Source: Oceanicola sp. D3 (lineage in GTDB: Bacteria > Pseudomonadota > Alphaproteobacteria > Rhodobacterales > Rhodobacteraceae). From it: 64,000 nucleotides of DNA. Numbering within the stretch: position 1 is the first letter of the stretch; each line of letters opens with the position of its first letter. A program made the position numbers and the translations under genes. This document shows, one piece after another, positions 17,851 through 26,215 of the stretch. Where the stretch lies: positions 3,906,001-3,970,000 of the forward strand of contig NZ_CP040932.1 of assembly GCF_006351965.1 (NCBI RefSeq), in the 5' to 3' direction. The notes under the pieces were generated by a model. That model saw only the letters and a list, made by a program, of their open reading frames with translations, was not told the DNA's origin and did no database searches.

Positions 17851-18979
17851 TGATCAGGCCGTCCTGACAACCCGAGTCTGGAAGCCCGAGGTCGGCCCCT
17901 GCGTGGTGCGCCTTGAGGCAAACCGCGTGGTGGACATCACCTCCAAGGCGATTCCCACCATGCAGGCCCTGCTGGAGCAGCCAGACCCGGCCGCCACCGC
18001 CCGCTCCGCCCCCGGCAACTTCCTTTGCACCTTTGACGAACTGGCCGAGGCCTCCACCGAAGCCGCCGGCCCCGATGCCCTGCGCCTCCTCGCCCCGGCA
18101 GACCTGCAAGCCATCAAGGCCTCTGGAGTCACCTTTGCCGAGTCTATGGTCGAGCGCGTCATCGAAGAGCAGGCCGCAGGCGATGCCGACCGCGCCGAAG
18201 AGATCCGCGCCAAGGTAAAATCCGTGATCGGAGACAGCCTCTCCGGCATCACCCCGGGCAGCGATCAGGCGATGGACGTCAAAACCGTTCTGCAAGCCGA
18301 GAGCCTCTGGAGCCAGTATCTCGAAGTCGGCATCGGCCCGGATGCCGAGGTTTTCACCAAATGCCAGCCGATGGCCGCCGTCGGTTTCGGCGCATCCGTC
18401 GGCCTGCACCCGATGAGCAGCTGGAACAACCCCGAGCCGGAGGTGGTGCTTGCCGTTTCCTCAACGGGCAAGATCGTCGGTGCCACCCTCGGCAACGATG
18501 TAAACCTGCGCGACGTGGAAGGCCGCTCTGCCCTCCTGCTTGGCAAGGCGAAAGACAACAACGCCTCCGCCGCCCTCGGCCCCTTCCTGCGCCTCTTTGA
18601 CGACAAGTTCACCCTTGATGACGTGCGCAAAGCCCACCTCACGATGAGCGTAACCGGCACCGATGGCTTCACACTCGAAGGCTCCTCCTCGATGGAGAAA
18701 ATCTCCCGCGATCCCGCCTCGATCGTCGAGCAAACCATCGGCCGCCATCACCAGTACCCCGACGGCTTCTTTCTCTACCTCGGCACCATGTTCGCCCCGG
18801 TCAAAGACCGTGACGCACCGGGCCAGGGCTTCACCCACCACGCGGGCGATACCGTCTCCATCTCCACCCCTTTGCTCGGCACCCTCACCAACACCGTCCG
18901 CCTCTCCACCGAGGCGCCGGAGTGGACCTTCGGCACCTCCGCCCTCATGCGCAACCTCGCTGGGAGGGGCCTGCTATGA
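17834..18979 (+). CDS. Fumarylacetoacetate hydrolase (FAH) family protein
   Basis: 381 residues, longer than bacterial short FAH proteins (~280) because of an extra N-terminal domain of about 140 residues. The catalytic core has VGIGPDAEVFTKCQP, a WNNPEPEVVL strand with the acidic metal ligand, and GNDVNLRDVEG. FAH members cleave or hydrate 2,4-diketo or 2-keto-3-deoxy acids with Mg2+; in sugar-acid operons they act on 2-keto-3-deoxy or 2,4-diketo-3-deoxy sugar acids. It overlaps the oxidase gene upstream and the lactonase gene downstream. Confidence 0.82.
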   Translation: MLPQNSDQAVLTTRVWKPEVGPCVVRLEANRVVDITSKAIPTMQALLEQPDPAATARSAPGNFLCTFDELAEASTEAAGPDALRLLAPADLQAIKASGVTFAESMVERVIEEQAAGDADRAEEIRAKVKSVIGDSLSGITPGSDQAMDVKTVLQAESLWSQYLEVGIGPDAEVFTKCQPMAAVGFGASVGLHPMSSWNNPEPEVVLAVSSTGKIVGATLGNDVNLRDVEGRSALLLGKAKDNNASAALGPFLRLFDDKFTLDDVRKAHLTMSVTGTDGFTLEGSSSMEKISRDPASIVEQTIGRHHQYPDGFFLYLGTMFAPVKDRDAPGQGFTHHAGDTVSISTPLLGTLTNTVRLSTEAPEWTFGTSALMRNLAGRGLL

Positions 18980-19818
18980 CGCTTTATGACGACACCCAAT
19001 GCAATCTTGGCGAAGGCCCGATGTGGCACCCCGAGCGGCAAGAGTTCTTCTGGTTCGACATCAACAAGCACCACATGCATACCCAGCGGAAGGGCCAAAC
19101 CTTCACCTGGGAGTTCGAGCATTACGTCTCGGCAGCAGGCTGGGTTGACCGGGACACGCTGCTCATCGCTTCCGATGCCGCTCTCTTCACCTTCAACCTC
19201 ACCACCGGCGACCGCGAAGAGATCGCGGCGATGGAGGCCGATAACCCTGCCACCCGCTCCAACGATGGCCGGGCAGATCCGCAAGGCGGCTTCTGGATCG
19301 GCACCATGGGCTGCAAGAAAGAGACCGGCGCAGGGGCCTATTACCGCTACTATCGCGGCGAGCTGCGGCAACTGTGGGACAACTGGTCAATCCCCAACTG
19401 CACCTGCTTCTCCCCCGATGGCACCACCGCATGGATCGCGGACACCCCGAAAAACCAGATCTGGCGCGTGGCGCTGGACGAGCACGGCTGGCCCAAGGGC
19501 GACCCCGAGCCATGGCTCACCCTGCCCGTCGAAAGCCACCGCCCCGATGGCGCGGTTTGTGACACCCAAGGCAACCTCTGGATCGCCCAATACGGCCACG
19601 CCAAGGTCACCGTCCACGCGCCCGATGGCACCGAGCTGCGCGCCCTGCCCGTGCCCGGCAAAAACACCACCTGCCCGGCCTTCGGCGGCCCTGATCTAAA
19701 CCGGCTCTATGTCACCACCGCCATTCAGGAAGACCCGAACCCCGCGCCGGAGGACGGCTGCACCTACCTGCTCAAGCCCGAGGCCACCGGGCAGGCCGAG
19801 CATCAGGTGATCCTGTGA
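18976..19818 (+). CDS. SMP-30/gluconolactonase family lactonase
   Basis: 280 residues, a six-bladed propeller of the SMP-30/LRE family. The metal ligands fall in the usual places: Glu in NLGEGPMWHP near the start, Asn in RSNDGRADPQGGFWIGTM, and Asp in RPDGAVCDTQGNLWIA. It should hydrolyse an aldonolactone to the sugar acid, feeding the dehydratase/kinase steps. GGGAGGGG lies close upstream of the ATG, which overlaps the FAH stop (ATGA). Confidence 0.88.
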   Translation: MTLYDDTQCNLGEGPMWHPERQEFFWFDINKHHMHTQRKGQTFTWEFEHYVSAAGWVDRDTLLIASDAALFTFNLTTGDREEIAAMEADNPATRSNDGRADPQGGFWIGTMGCKKETGAGAYYRYYRGELRQLWDNWSIPNCTCFSPDGTTAWIADTPKNQIWRVALDEHGWPKGDPEPWLTLPVESHRPDGAVCDTQGNLWIAQYGHAKVTVHAPDGTELRALPVPGKNTTCPAFGGPDLNRLYVTTAIQEDPNPAPEDGCTYLLKPEATGQAEHQVIL

Positions 19819-20717
19819 GCCGCTTCCTCGCCATCGGCGAATGCATGGTCGAACTGGCCCAGACCGGGCCAGACACCTACCGCCGCGGCTTCGCGGGCGA
19901 CACCTTCAACACCGCATGGTATGCCCGCCGTTGCCTGCCCGCGGCGTGGAACGTCACCTACGCCACCGCCGTCGGCAATGATGCCACCTCCGCCGAGATG
20001 CTCCGCTTCATCGAAGGCGAGGGGATCACGCCCGCAATCCGTGAAATTCCCGATCGCACCGTTGGCCTCTACATGATCGCCACCGACAACGGCGAACGCA
20101 GCTTCTCCTACTGGCGCAGCAACTCCGCCGCCCGGATGCTGGGCGAAGATACCGACTGGCTCGCCGCCACCTTCGCGCAGGCCGATATGATCCACGTCTC
20201 CGGCATTACGCTGGCCATCCTGCCGCCTGATCAGCGCGTGCGCCTCTGCAACGCCCTGCGCTCCTCGCCCGCCACCGTCAGCTTCGATACCAACCTGCGG
20301 CCCCGCCTCTGGGACAACGAAGCCGAAATGAAGCGCGGCCTCACCCTCGGGGCCTCCGCCGCCTCCATTGTGCTGCCCTCATTTGACGAGGAAACCGCGC
20401 TGTTCGGCGATGCCACGCCCGAGCACACGGTCGCCCGCTACCGCGAGGCCGGGGCGCATATCATCGCGGTGAAAAACGGCGCCAGCGCGCTCACCCTCGC
20501 CACGCCCGAAGGCATCACCGAAATCGAGGCCGAGCCGGTCGACAAGGTGATCGACTCCACCGCCGCGGGCGACAGCTTCGCCGCTCGCTTCCTTGCCGGG
20601 CTGGCGCAAGAGGAGCCGCCCGAAGAGGCCGCCCGCGCCGCCATGCAACTGGCCGCCAAAGTCATCTGCGCGCCCGGCGCGCTGGTCCCGTCCATCTTCG
20701 AAGGAAACAGCAAATGA
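19815..20717 (+). CDS. kdgK: PfkB-family sugar kinase, 2-keto-3-deoxygluconate kinase-like
   Basis: 300 residues. PfkB signatures are present: GECMVEL at the N-terminus, the RSF..YWR stretch that contacts substrate in KDG kinases, and the catalytic DSTAAGDSFAARF near the C-terminus with the base Asp in AAGD. KdgK phosphorylates 2-keto-3-deoxygluconate for KDPG aldolase; no aldolase is in the window. GTG start inside the preceding stop (GTGA). Confidence 0.83.
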   Translation: MSRFLAIGECMVELAQTGPDTYRRGFAGDTFNTAWYARRCLPAAWNVTYATAVGNDATSAEMLRFIEGEGITPAIREIPDRTVGLYMIATDNGERSFSYWRSNSAARMLGEDTDWLAATFAQADMIHVSGITLAILPPDQRVRLCNALRSSPATVSFDTNLRPRLWDNEAEMKRGLTLGASAASIVLPSFDEETALFGDATPEHTVARYREAGAHIIAVKNGASALTLATPEGITEIEAEPVDKVIDSTAAGDSFAARFLAGLAQEEPPEEAARAAMQLAAKVICAPGALVPSIFEGNSK

Positions 20718-21673
20718 ACATCCTCATCATCGGCGGCGCCGGCGTTGTCGGCCAAAAACTCGCCCAAGCCCTCGCCGCCAAGGGCACTCTGCGCGGCAAG
20801 GAGATCACCCGTGTAACGCTGGCCGATGTCGTCGCCCCCGCGCCCGTAGAGGCCCCCTTTACGGTCGATACCGCGCAATGCGACATCACCGACCCGGCCT
20901 CGATGGAAGCCACCATCACCGCCGATACCGACGTGATCTACCTGCTCGCCGCCATCGTCTCGGGCCAGGCCGAAGCCGAGTTTGACCTTGGCTGGAACAT
21001 CAACATGCACGGCACCATCAACGTGCTGGAGCGCGCCCGCGCCCTCGGCACCTGCCCGGTGGTCGTGTTCTCCTCTTCCATGGCCGTCTACGGCGGCGAC
21101 ACGCCCGACCCGATCGTGGATCACTCCTCCCTCAACCCGCAAACCTCCTACGGCGCGCAAAAGGCCATCGGTGAAATGCTGGTGACGGATTATTCTCGCA
21201 AGGGCTTCGTCGATGGGCGCGCCTTCCGCCTGCCCACCATCTCGGTGCGCCCCGGCAAGCCCAACCTCGCCGCCTCCTCCTTCATGTCGTCGATCTTCCG
21301 CGAGCCGCTCAACGGCGTGGAGGCCAACTGCCCGGTGGATGACAGCTTTCCGCATTACTACCTCTCCCCGCGCAAATGCGTGGAGAACCTCGTGAAAGGC
21401 GCCGAAATCCCGGCAGAAGACTTCGGCCCCAACCGCGCCGTGCAGATGCCCGGAAAGATGCACACGATCCGCCAATGCATCGACGCGATGACAGCGGTGG
21501 CAGGCCCCGAAGCCGAAAAGCTCATCACATGGAACGACGACCCCGAGATCCAGGCCATCGTCAAAGGCTGGCGCTTTGACCTGCGCCCCGAAAAGGCGCT
21601 GAAACTGGGGCTTGAGGCCGATGAGAGCTTCGAAGACAACATCCGCTACTACATCGAAGACGACCGCCCGTAG
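20714..21673 (+). CDS. NAD-dependent epimerase/dehydratase, D-erythronate dehydrogenase-like
   Basis: 319 residues, extended SDR. The N-terminal NAD motif is GGAGVVG (7-13), the active site has SSSMAVYGG and SYGAQK (Tyr and Lys). The C-terminal part (PGKMHTIRQ, ITWNDDPEIQAIVKGW) matches the DenD group that oxidises D-erythronate at C2, though substrate identity remains inferred. The start overlaps the kinase stop (ATGA). The TAG stop codon is supplied by the interspersed palindromic repeat. Confidence 0.82.
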   Translation: MNILIIGGAGVVGQKLAQALAAKGTLRGKEITRVTLADVVAPAPVEAPFTVDTAQCDITDPASMEATITADTDVIYLLAAIVSGQAEAEFDLGWNINMHGTINVLERARALGTCPVVVFSSSMAVYGGDTPDPIVDHSSLNPQTSYGAQKAIGEMLVTDYSRKGFVDGRAFRLPTISVRPGKPNLAASSFMSSIFREPLNGVEANCPVDDSFPHYYLSPRKCVENLVKGAEIPAEDFGPNRAVQMPGKMHTIRQCIDAMTAVAGPEAEKLITWNDDPEIQAIVKGWRFDLRPEKALKLGLEADESFEDNIRYYIEDDRP

Positions 21674-21692
21674 GGTGGGCAATCTGCCCACC
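21671..21692. repeat. Interspersed palindrome, copy B
   Basis: TAG followed by the 19-bp palindrome GGTGGGCAATCTGCCCACC. The TAG is the stop codon of the DenD-like gene, and the beta-lactamase ATG lies 6 nt after the element. Confidence 0.85.
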
Positions 21693-21698
21693 GCCTCC

Positions 21699-22514
21699 AT
21701 GCGCCCGCTCCTTGCCGCCCTCCTCCTCCTTGCCCTCACCCCGGCAGCGCAGGCCGCGCCCCGCACGCTCTGCACCCTCGTCACCGAGGCAAGCACCGGC
21801 GCGACCTTGCTGGAGGAGGGCGATTGCGACACCCGCACCACCCCCGCCTCCACCTTCAAGCTCGCCCTCGCCGTCATCGCCTATGACGCGGGGCTGCTCA
21901 CCGGCCCCCATGCCCCCGTGCTGCCCTTCCAGCAGGGCGACCCCGACTGGGGCGGGGCCAATTGGACGCGCAATACCGACCCAACCGATTGGCTGCGCTA
22001 TTCCGTGGTCTGGTATTCCCAGCGCCTGACCCGCCAGCTCGGCGCAGCCACGCTCACCCGCTACGCCCGCCGCCTGAACTACGGCAACGCCGATTTCTCC
22101 GGCGACCCGGGCCATGACAACGGGCTCGAACGCGCGTGGATCGCCTCATCGCTGGCCATCTCGCCACGCGAGCAGGTCGCCTTCTTGCGCGGCCTCACCA
22201 CCGGCTCCCTGCCCGTGTCGCCGCAGGCCATGGCGCAAACCCGCGCCATCACCGAAAGCCACCAAAGCGGCGGCTGGCACCTGCACGGCAAAACCGGCAC
22301 TGCCTACCCCCGCCGCGCAGATCGCAGCTTCGATTATGCACGTGGCTACGGCTGGTATGTCGGCTGGGCCGAGAAGGATGGGCGCAGGCTCATCTTCGCC
22401 CGGCTGACACAGGCGCAGGAGCGCAGCAAAGGCTCCCCCGGGCAACCTCACCCGCAAGGCCTTTCTGGCAGGCTGGCCAAGCCTCGCGCCCTGAGGCGGG
22501 CCGCACAGCCTTAA
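21699..22514 (+). CDS. Class D (OXA-like) beta-lactamase, apparent 3' frameshift
   Basis: A serine beta-lactamase with a signal peptide (cleavage after AQA). Class D motifs are all present: STFK (Ser51, Lys54), SVV in RYSVVWYS, YGN in LNYGNADFSG, and KTG in LHGKTGTAYP, followed by the family-typical GWYVGWAEKDGRRLIFARL. As read, the last ~26 residues after KGSPG are unlike the family. Shifting one base in the C5G3 run at about 22436-22443 gives SPGNLTRKAFLAGWPSLAP and a stop at 22494, a normal class D C-terminus. So there is either a real frameshift or a sequencing error in the homopolymer. Catalytic residues are upstream and unaffected. Confidence 0.82.
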   Translation: MRPLLAALLLLALTPAAQAAPRTLCTLVTEASTGATLLEEGDCDTRTTPASTFKLALAVIAYDAGLLTGPHAPVLPFQQGDPDWGGANWTRNTDPTDWLRYSVVWYSQRLTRQLGAATLTRYARRLNYGNADFSGDPGHDNGLERAWIASSLAISPREQVAFLRGLTTGSLPVSPQAMAQTRAITESHQSGGWHLHGKTGTAYPRRADRSFDYARGYGWYVGWAEKDGRRLIFARLTQAQERSKGSPGQPHPQGLSGRLAKPRALRRAAQP

Positions 22515-22582
22515 ACATGCAAAACCGCCAGCCCGCTTCACGCTGGCTGACGGCTCCACGCAAGTATGCCACTTGCAAAAAT

Positions 22583-22625
22583 GGCGGCGGGGCGCCTGGG
22601 AATGGGTAGGGTCTGCCCCGCCGCC
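22583..22625. terminator. Hairpin between convergent genes
   Basis: Perfect 11-bp inverted repeat GGCGGCGGGGC (22583-22593) and its complement (22615-22625) with a 21-nt loop, between the beta-lactamase and the convergent EF-hand gene. No U-tract, so termination is inferred from position. Confidence 0.5.
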
Positions 22626-22634
22626 GCTCCGGTC

Positions 22635-22880
22635 TTAGCCGGAGGTCAGAAGGCCCGCCCCCACGGCGGCCTCCCATTCGGCGGTGTCCACTTCACCGTC
22701 AGCCGAGGTGTCGATCTCGGTAAAGATCTCCTCGGTGATGTCGGGGTAGGCCACCTGCATCTCTTCCATCGAGAAGGTGCCGTTGCCATCCGTGTCTTCC
22801 ACCATCGGCGCGTCTTGGGCCATCAGCGGCGCAGCGGCGAAGGCAGCAATGGTTGCGGCTGTCATCATGATCTTGGTCAT
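22635..22880 (-). CDS. Secreted EF-hand calcium-binding protein
   Basis: 81 residues. Signal peptide with likely cleavage after LMA. Two EF-hand loops: DTDGNGTFSMEE at 29-40 (canonical DxDxNGxxxxxE) and DTSADGEVDTAE at 57-68. A periplasmic calcium-binding protein with unknown partner. GAGGAAGTTAAG lies upstream of the ATG. Confidence 0.85.
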   Translation of the reverse strand: MTKIMMTAATIAAFAAAPLMAQDAPMVEDTDGNGTFSMEEMQVAYPDITEEIFTEIDTSADGEVDTAEWEAAVGAGLLTSG

Positions 22881-23226
22881 TACTCTTAACTTCCTCTCAG
22901 TTGGTTAAGCGGCCCCGGCTGTCATCCTTGCCGCGGCCTGCACGAGAGAAGTAAGTCCGCCACCCTCCGCTTTTCCATGCCTCCCGCGCCGGTCGGCCAA
23001 ACCCCGGCGCTGCACCGCCAAATTCGAATTCCGCGGCCTGCGTTTTCCCGCCTGCCCCGCCCGCTGATCCTTTTGCCGCCCACCGCAAACGCGCCGCTGC
23101 GCCGGGTTCTGCCCAGAATTCCCCGCGCCGCGCCGTGAGCGCCAATCTGCTAATCCGCAGGCAGGAACCCCCGCCCGGTTTTCCCGTTGAGTCGGCACAT
23201 CCGAAGCAAGAAGGAGGAGCATTCTT
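22881..23226. other. 346-bp intergenic region between divergent genes
   Basis: Separates the EF-hand gene (minus) from the PfpI gene (plus), so both promoters should be here. Reading frames here have no recognisable protein. The only clear signal is the strong Shine-Dalgarno AGAAGGAGGAG about 8 nt before the PfpI ATG. Confidence 0.6.
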
Positions 23227-23787
23227 ATGCCCCGCATCGAAGACGCAAAGATTCTGATGATCGCCACCAACGGCTTCGAGCAGTCCGAGCTCGAATTTCC
23301 GCGTGACCAACTCCGCGCCAAGGGGGCCACGGTTCATGTGGCCACGCTTGACGGCAAGCCGATCACTGGTTGGGAAGGCGCCAACTGGGGCCGAGAGGCC
23401 GAGGCAGACGCCGAAATCTCTAGCGTTGCCTCTGCCGATTATGACGCCCTCGTCATCCCCGGCGGCCAGATCAACCCCGACCTGCTGCGCGTCGAGATCG
23501 ACGTGCTCAAGCTGGTGCGCGATTTCCACGACACCGGCAAAACCATTGCCGCCGTCTGCCACGCCCCTTGGGTGCTGATCGAGGCTGGCATTGTCGAGGG
23601 CCGCGAGATGACCTGCTACAATTCCATCAAGACCGACCTGAAGAACGCAGGCGCTCATTACGTCGACCGCGAAGTGGTGGCCGACAATGGAATCGTGACC
23701 TCTCGCAAGCCTGACGACCTCAAGGCCTTCGTCTCCAAGATCGTTGAGGAGATCGAAGAAGGCGAACATTCCCGCAAGGCGGCCTGA
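23227..23787 (+). CDS. PfpI/DJ-1 family protein (type 1 glutamine amidotransferase-like)
   Basis: 186 residues. The nucleophile elbow is AAVCHAPW with Cys111-His112, and the supporting Glu is Glu18 in NGFEQSELEFPR, as in PfpI/YhbO. Members act as stress proteins, with protease or deglycase activity reported for some. The C-terminus ends in a charged tail (EEIEEGEHSRKAA). Strong ribosome binding site AAGGAGGAG. Confidence 0.9.
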   Translation: MPRIEDAKILMIATNGFEQSELEFPRDQLRAKGATVHVATLDGKPITGWEGANWGREAEADAEISSVASADYDALVIPGGQINPDLLRVEIDVLKLVRDFHDTGKTIAAVCHAPWVLIEAGIVEGREMTCYNSIKTDLKNAGAHYVDREVVADNGIVTSRKPDDLKAFVSKIVEEIEEGEHSRKAA

Positions 23788-23813
23788 CGGCGCGCCACGA
23801 GCGGCCCAAAAGG

Positions 23814-23839
23814 AGCGGCAAGGTTAAGGCCTTGCCGCT
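23814..23839 (+). terminator. Hairpin downstream of pfpI
   Basis: AGCGGCAAGG at 23814-23823 pairs perfectly with 23830-23839 across a 6-nt loop. A run of five T lies 16 nt further on. Position after the PfpI stop suggests a transcript end; the spaced T-run makes it a weak intrinsic terminator. Confidence 0.5.
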
Positions 23840-24066
23840 ACCGGCCCCCACAGCCTTTTTAGCCCAAAAACAGGGTTTTTCCGACATATTTCTTGCGTAA
23901 CAGGGGCTTAAGTCCGATATGGCCGCACTTGCCCCTACGTCCACACGTTTCCACTGGCCTTACGATCGCCCGGATTTCCCCGGTATTGTCCGGCTCCCGT
24001 CCCATTTGCGCCCGAATTGATGGCCATACCCAAGCTCGGAAATAACACGAGCAAAGGTAGTGCGGT

Positions 24067-24972
24067 ATGGATCGTCTGACCGAAATGGAAGCCTTCGCCA
24101 CGGTCGTAGACCAAGGCGGCTTCACAGATGCGGCCAAGAAAATGGGGATCTCGAAATCCGCCGTCTCAAAACACGTCTCCTCTCTGGAGGCCCGGCTCGG
24201 TGCGCGCCTGCTCAACCGCACCACGCGCCGCGTGTCTCCCACCGAGATCGGCCTTGCCTATTACGACCGCGCCCGCCGCGTGCTCAATGACGCGGGCGAA
24301 GCCGATGCGCTGGTCACCTCCATGCAATCGGCCCCCTCCGGGCTGCTGCGCATTTCCGTCGCCACCGACTTCGGGGTCAACCACCTCAGCCCCGTGCTGG
24401 GCGAGTTCCTCCGCGAATTTCCGGACATTACCGTCAATATGGTGCTCAACAACCGCTACGTCGAGCTGATCTCGGAAGGCTTCGATATGGCCATCCGCAT
24501 CGGCGAGCTGGAAGACAGCACCCTGCGCGCCCGCAAGCTGGCCGACACCACCAAACGCATGATCGCCTCGCCCGCCTATTTCGAAAAATATGGCCGCCCC
24601 GAAAAGATCGACGATCTGAACGAGCACAAGCTGCTGCATTATTCCAACCAGTCCTCCGGCAACGTCTGGAAGCTCGCCGCCCCCTCGGGCGAAAAGCGTC
24701 AGGTCCGCACCGCCGGCTGGCTCACCGTCAACGACGGCCAGTCGCTGCTCAACGCCGCAATCTCCGGCCTCGGCATCGCCTACCTGCCCAACTTCCTCTA
24801 CTGCGAGGCCGAGAAAGAGGGCCTTGTGCAAGAGGCCATCCCCGATCTTCCGGTCGAGATGCTGGGCATCTACGCCGTTTACCCGCCCGGCCGCTTCACC
24901 CAGCCGAAGGTCCGCGCGTTCATTGATTTCCTGGTCCAGAGTTTCGCAACGAAGGGCCCGGATACCTGGTAA
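24067..24972 (+). CDS. LysR-family transcriptional regulator
   Basis: 301 residues. N-terminal winged helix-turn-helix (MDRLTEMEAFATVVDQGGFT, AAKKMGISKSAVSKHVSSLEARLGARLLNRTTR) and a C-terminal substrate-binding domain from about 90 on (GLLRISVATDFGVNHLSPVLGEFLREFP). It resembles the CrgA/DmlR-like branch. LysR proteins usually control a divergent neighbour, but here the upstream gene (PfpI) is co-oriented, so the target is unclear. Confidence 0.9.
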   Translation: MDRLTEMEAFATVVDQGGFTDAAKKMGISKSAVSKHVSSLEARLGARLLNRTTRRVSPTEIGLAYYDRARRVLNDAGEADALVTSMQSAPSGLLRISVATDFGVNHLSPVLGEFLREFPDITVNMVLNNRYVELISEGFDMAIRIGELEDSTLRARKLADTTKRMIASPAYFEKYGRPEKIDDLNEHKLLHYSNQSSGNVWKLAAPSGEKRQVRTAGWLTVNDGQSLLNAAISGLGIAYLPNFLYCEAEKEGLVQEAIPDLPVEMLGIYAVYPPGRFTQPKVRAFIDFLVQSFATKGPDTW

Positions 24973-25010
24973 GCCACTGGCTTGCCAATGTTTCCCCAGA
25001 AGACAAACTC

Positions 25011-25041
25011 GGCCGGGCGCATTGCCCGGCCTATTTTCTTT
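25011..25041 (+). terminator. Rho-independent terminator of the LysR gene
   Basis: GGCCGGGC (25011-25018), 5-nt loop, GCCCGGCC (25024-25031), then TATTTTCTTT. A standard intrinsic terminator 38 nt after the LysR stop. The T-rich tail runs into the stop codon of the VOC remnant on the other strand. Confidence 0.8.
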
Positions 25042-25192
25042 AGAGCGGCACCGCCCCCTGCTCGAACTGCGCCGCAAACTCCGGTGACGGCGGGATCGGG
25101 GTGATCACGTCAATCAGCACGCCGCCCGGATCAGCGGTGATGAAATGCCGCTGGCCGCCCCCGCCATCCCCCGCGAGGACGCCTCGAAGGGC
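25040..25192 (-). pseudogene. C-terminal remnant of a VOC/glyoxalase-family protein
   Basis: On the minus strand an open frame of about 45 codons ends at TAA (25040-25042) and reads QRHFITADPGGVLIDVITPI followed by PPSPEFAAQFEQGAVPL. This is the C-terminal strand and tail of a VOC superfamily protein. No start codon or N-terminal part exists: at about 25190-25210 the sequence passes directly into the 3' end of the OmpA gene. The remainder appears to have been deleted. Confidence 0.6.
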
Positions 25193-25207
25193 GGACGAGC
25201 GGCCCGA

Positions 25208-26215
25208 TTATTCCGTTGATGAAAGAATGGCCTCCACCCGCCGATTGGCCTGCCGGCCCTTCTCGGTCAGGTTTGAGGTGAGCGGCGACAGAAAGCCCAC
25301 GCCCTCGGCCTTGATCTGGCTGCCCGGCACGCCCAGCGCCGTCAGCCGCGCCTGCACCGCCCCGGCGCGCTTTTTCGACAGGGCGATATTGCCCGCCAGC
25401 GAGCCCTCGGCATCAGTATGGCCCACCAGCACAACAGAGCGCTCCGGGTGGGTCTTCAGGTAGCCCGCCAGCAGATCGAGCGAGGTATAATCGCCCGCCT
25501 CCAGCCGCGAGGACCCGGTGGGAAAATCCAGATCTTCCAGCACTGCACGGCCATGAATCTCAAGCTGTTGGGTGAGCGGCATCGCCGTGGTGCTCGGGGC
25601 CGTGAGCCCCACCGGCGGCCCGGCCACCTCATCCTGATCCGGCTCCACGGCAAGGTCAGGCGCGGCAATGTCGGGGTTCTTGGTCGAGGCCACCAGCACA
25701 TCGGCCTCCGCCTCTTCCGGCCCGACGCGGGTGATCTGCACAAACCCCCGGCCCGACGAGCGGCTCACGAGGAAGGACACATACTCAGGCCGCTCCTCGC
25801 CCATCCGATGCGCGGCCATGAAGCGATAATCGCCAAGGTCCACATGCATATCCGGCTCGGGGATGTTCTCGGTGGCATAGCGAAAATCAAAGCCGCCGCA
25901 CTCCCGCGCCTCGCATTCAAAGATCACCTCAAAGCCCGCCGCTTCCACCTGCTCGCGCAGCGGCGCGAGCAATTGCAGCGTTGTCATCCCCCGCGTCTGC
26001 ACCTGCCAGGCCTGCTGGCGCACCTGCCCCTCGGCCCAAAGGCTCTGGATGTCGCCGTTGCGGAAGGGGCTGATCGCAACACGGTAGCTGCCAAAGCTCT
26101 CCACCTGCTCCGCCGTCTGGCGGGCACCGGCCGGAAACTCCAGCCTGAGGGCATCGGCAACGCCCGCACAGGGGGCAAACAGCGTTGCGGCCAGAAGGGC
26201 CAGTCGAAGGGTCAT
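25208..26215 (-). CDS. OmpA-family peptidoglycan-binding protein
   Basis: 335 residues with a signal peptide (LRLALLAATLFAPCAGVADA). The N-terminal ~190 residues are a DUF4892-like unclassified periplasmic region; the C-terminal OmpA domain (about 220-335) has DFPTGSSRLE, VVLVGHTDAEGS and a final RQANRRVEAIL, the residues that bind diaminopimelate in peptidoglycan. The ATG at 26215 overlaps the stop of the upstream gene (ATGA), making it the last gene of a four-gene minus-strand operon. Confidence 0.83.
   Translation of the reverse strand: MTLRLALLAATLFAPCAGVADALRLEFPAGARQTAEQVESFGSYRVAISPFRNGDIQSLWAEGQVRQQAWQVQTRGMTTLQLLAPLREQVEAAGFEVIFECEARECGGFDFRYATENIPEPDMHVDLGDYRFMAAHRMGEERPEYVSFLVSRSSGRGFVQITRVGPEEAEADVLVASTKNPDIAAPDLAVEPDQDEVAGPPVGLTAPSTTAMPLTQQLEIHGRAVLEDLDFPTGSSRLEAGDYTSLDLLAGYLKTHPERSVVLVGHTDAEGSLAGNIALSKKRAGAVQARLTALGVPGSQIKAEGVGFLSPLTSNLTEKGRQANRRVEAILSSTE

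Noticed and set aside
22897-23769. Long minus-strand frame across the PfpI gene and upstream gap
   Set aside because: It is antisense to the well-supported PfpI gene and its product has no recognisable domain.
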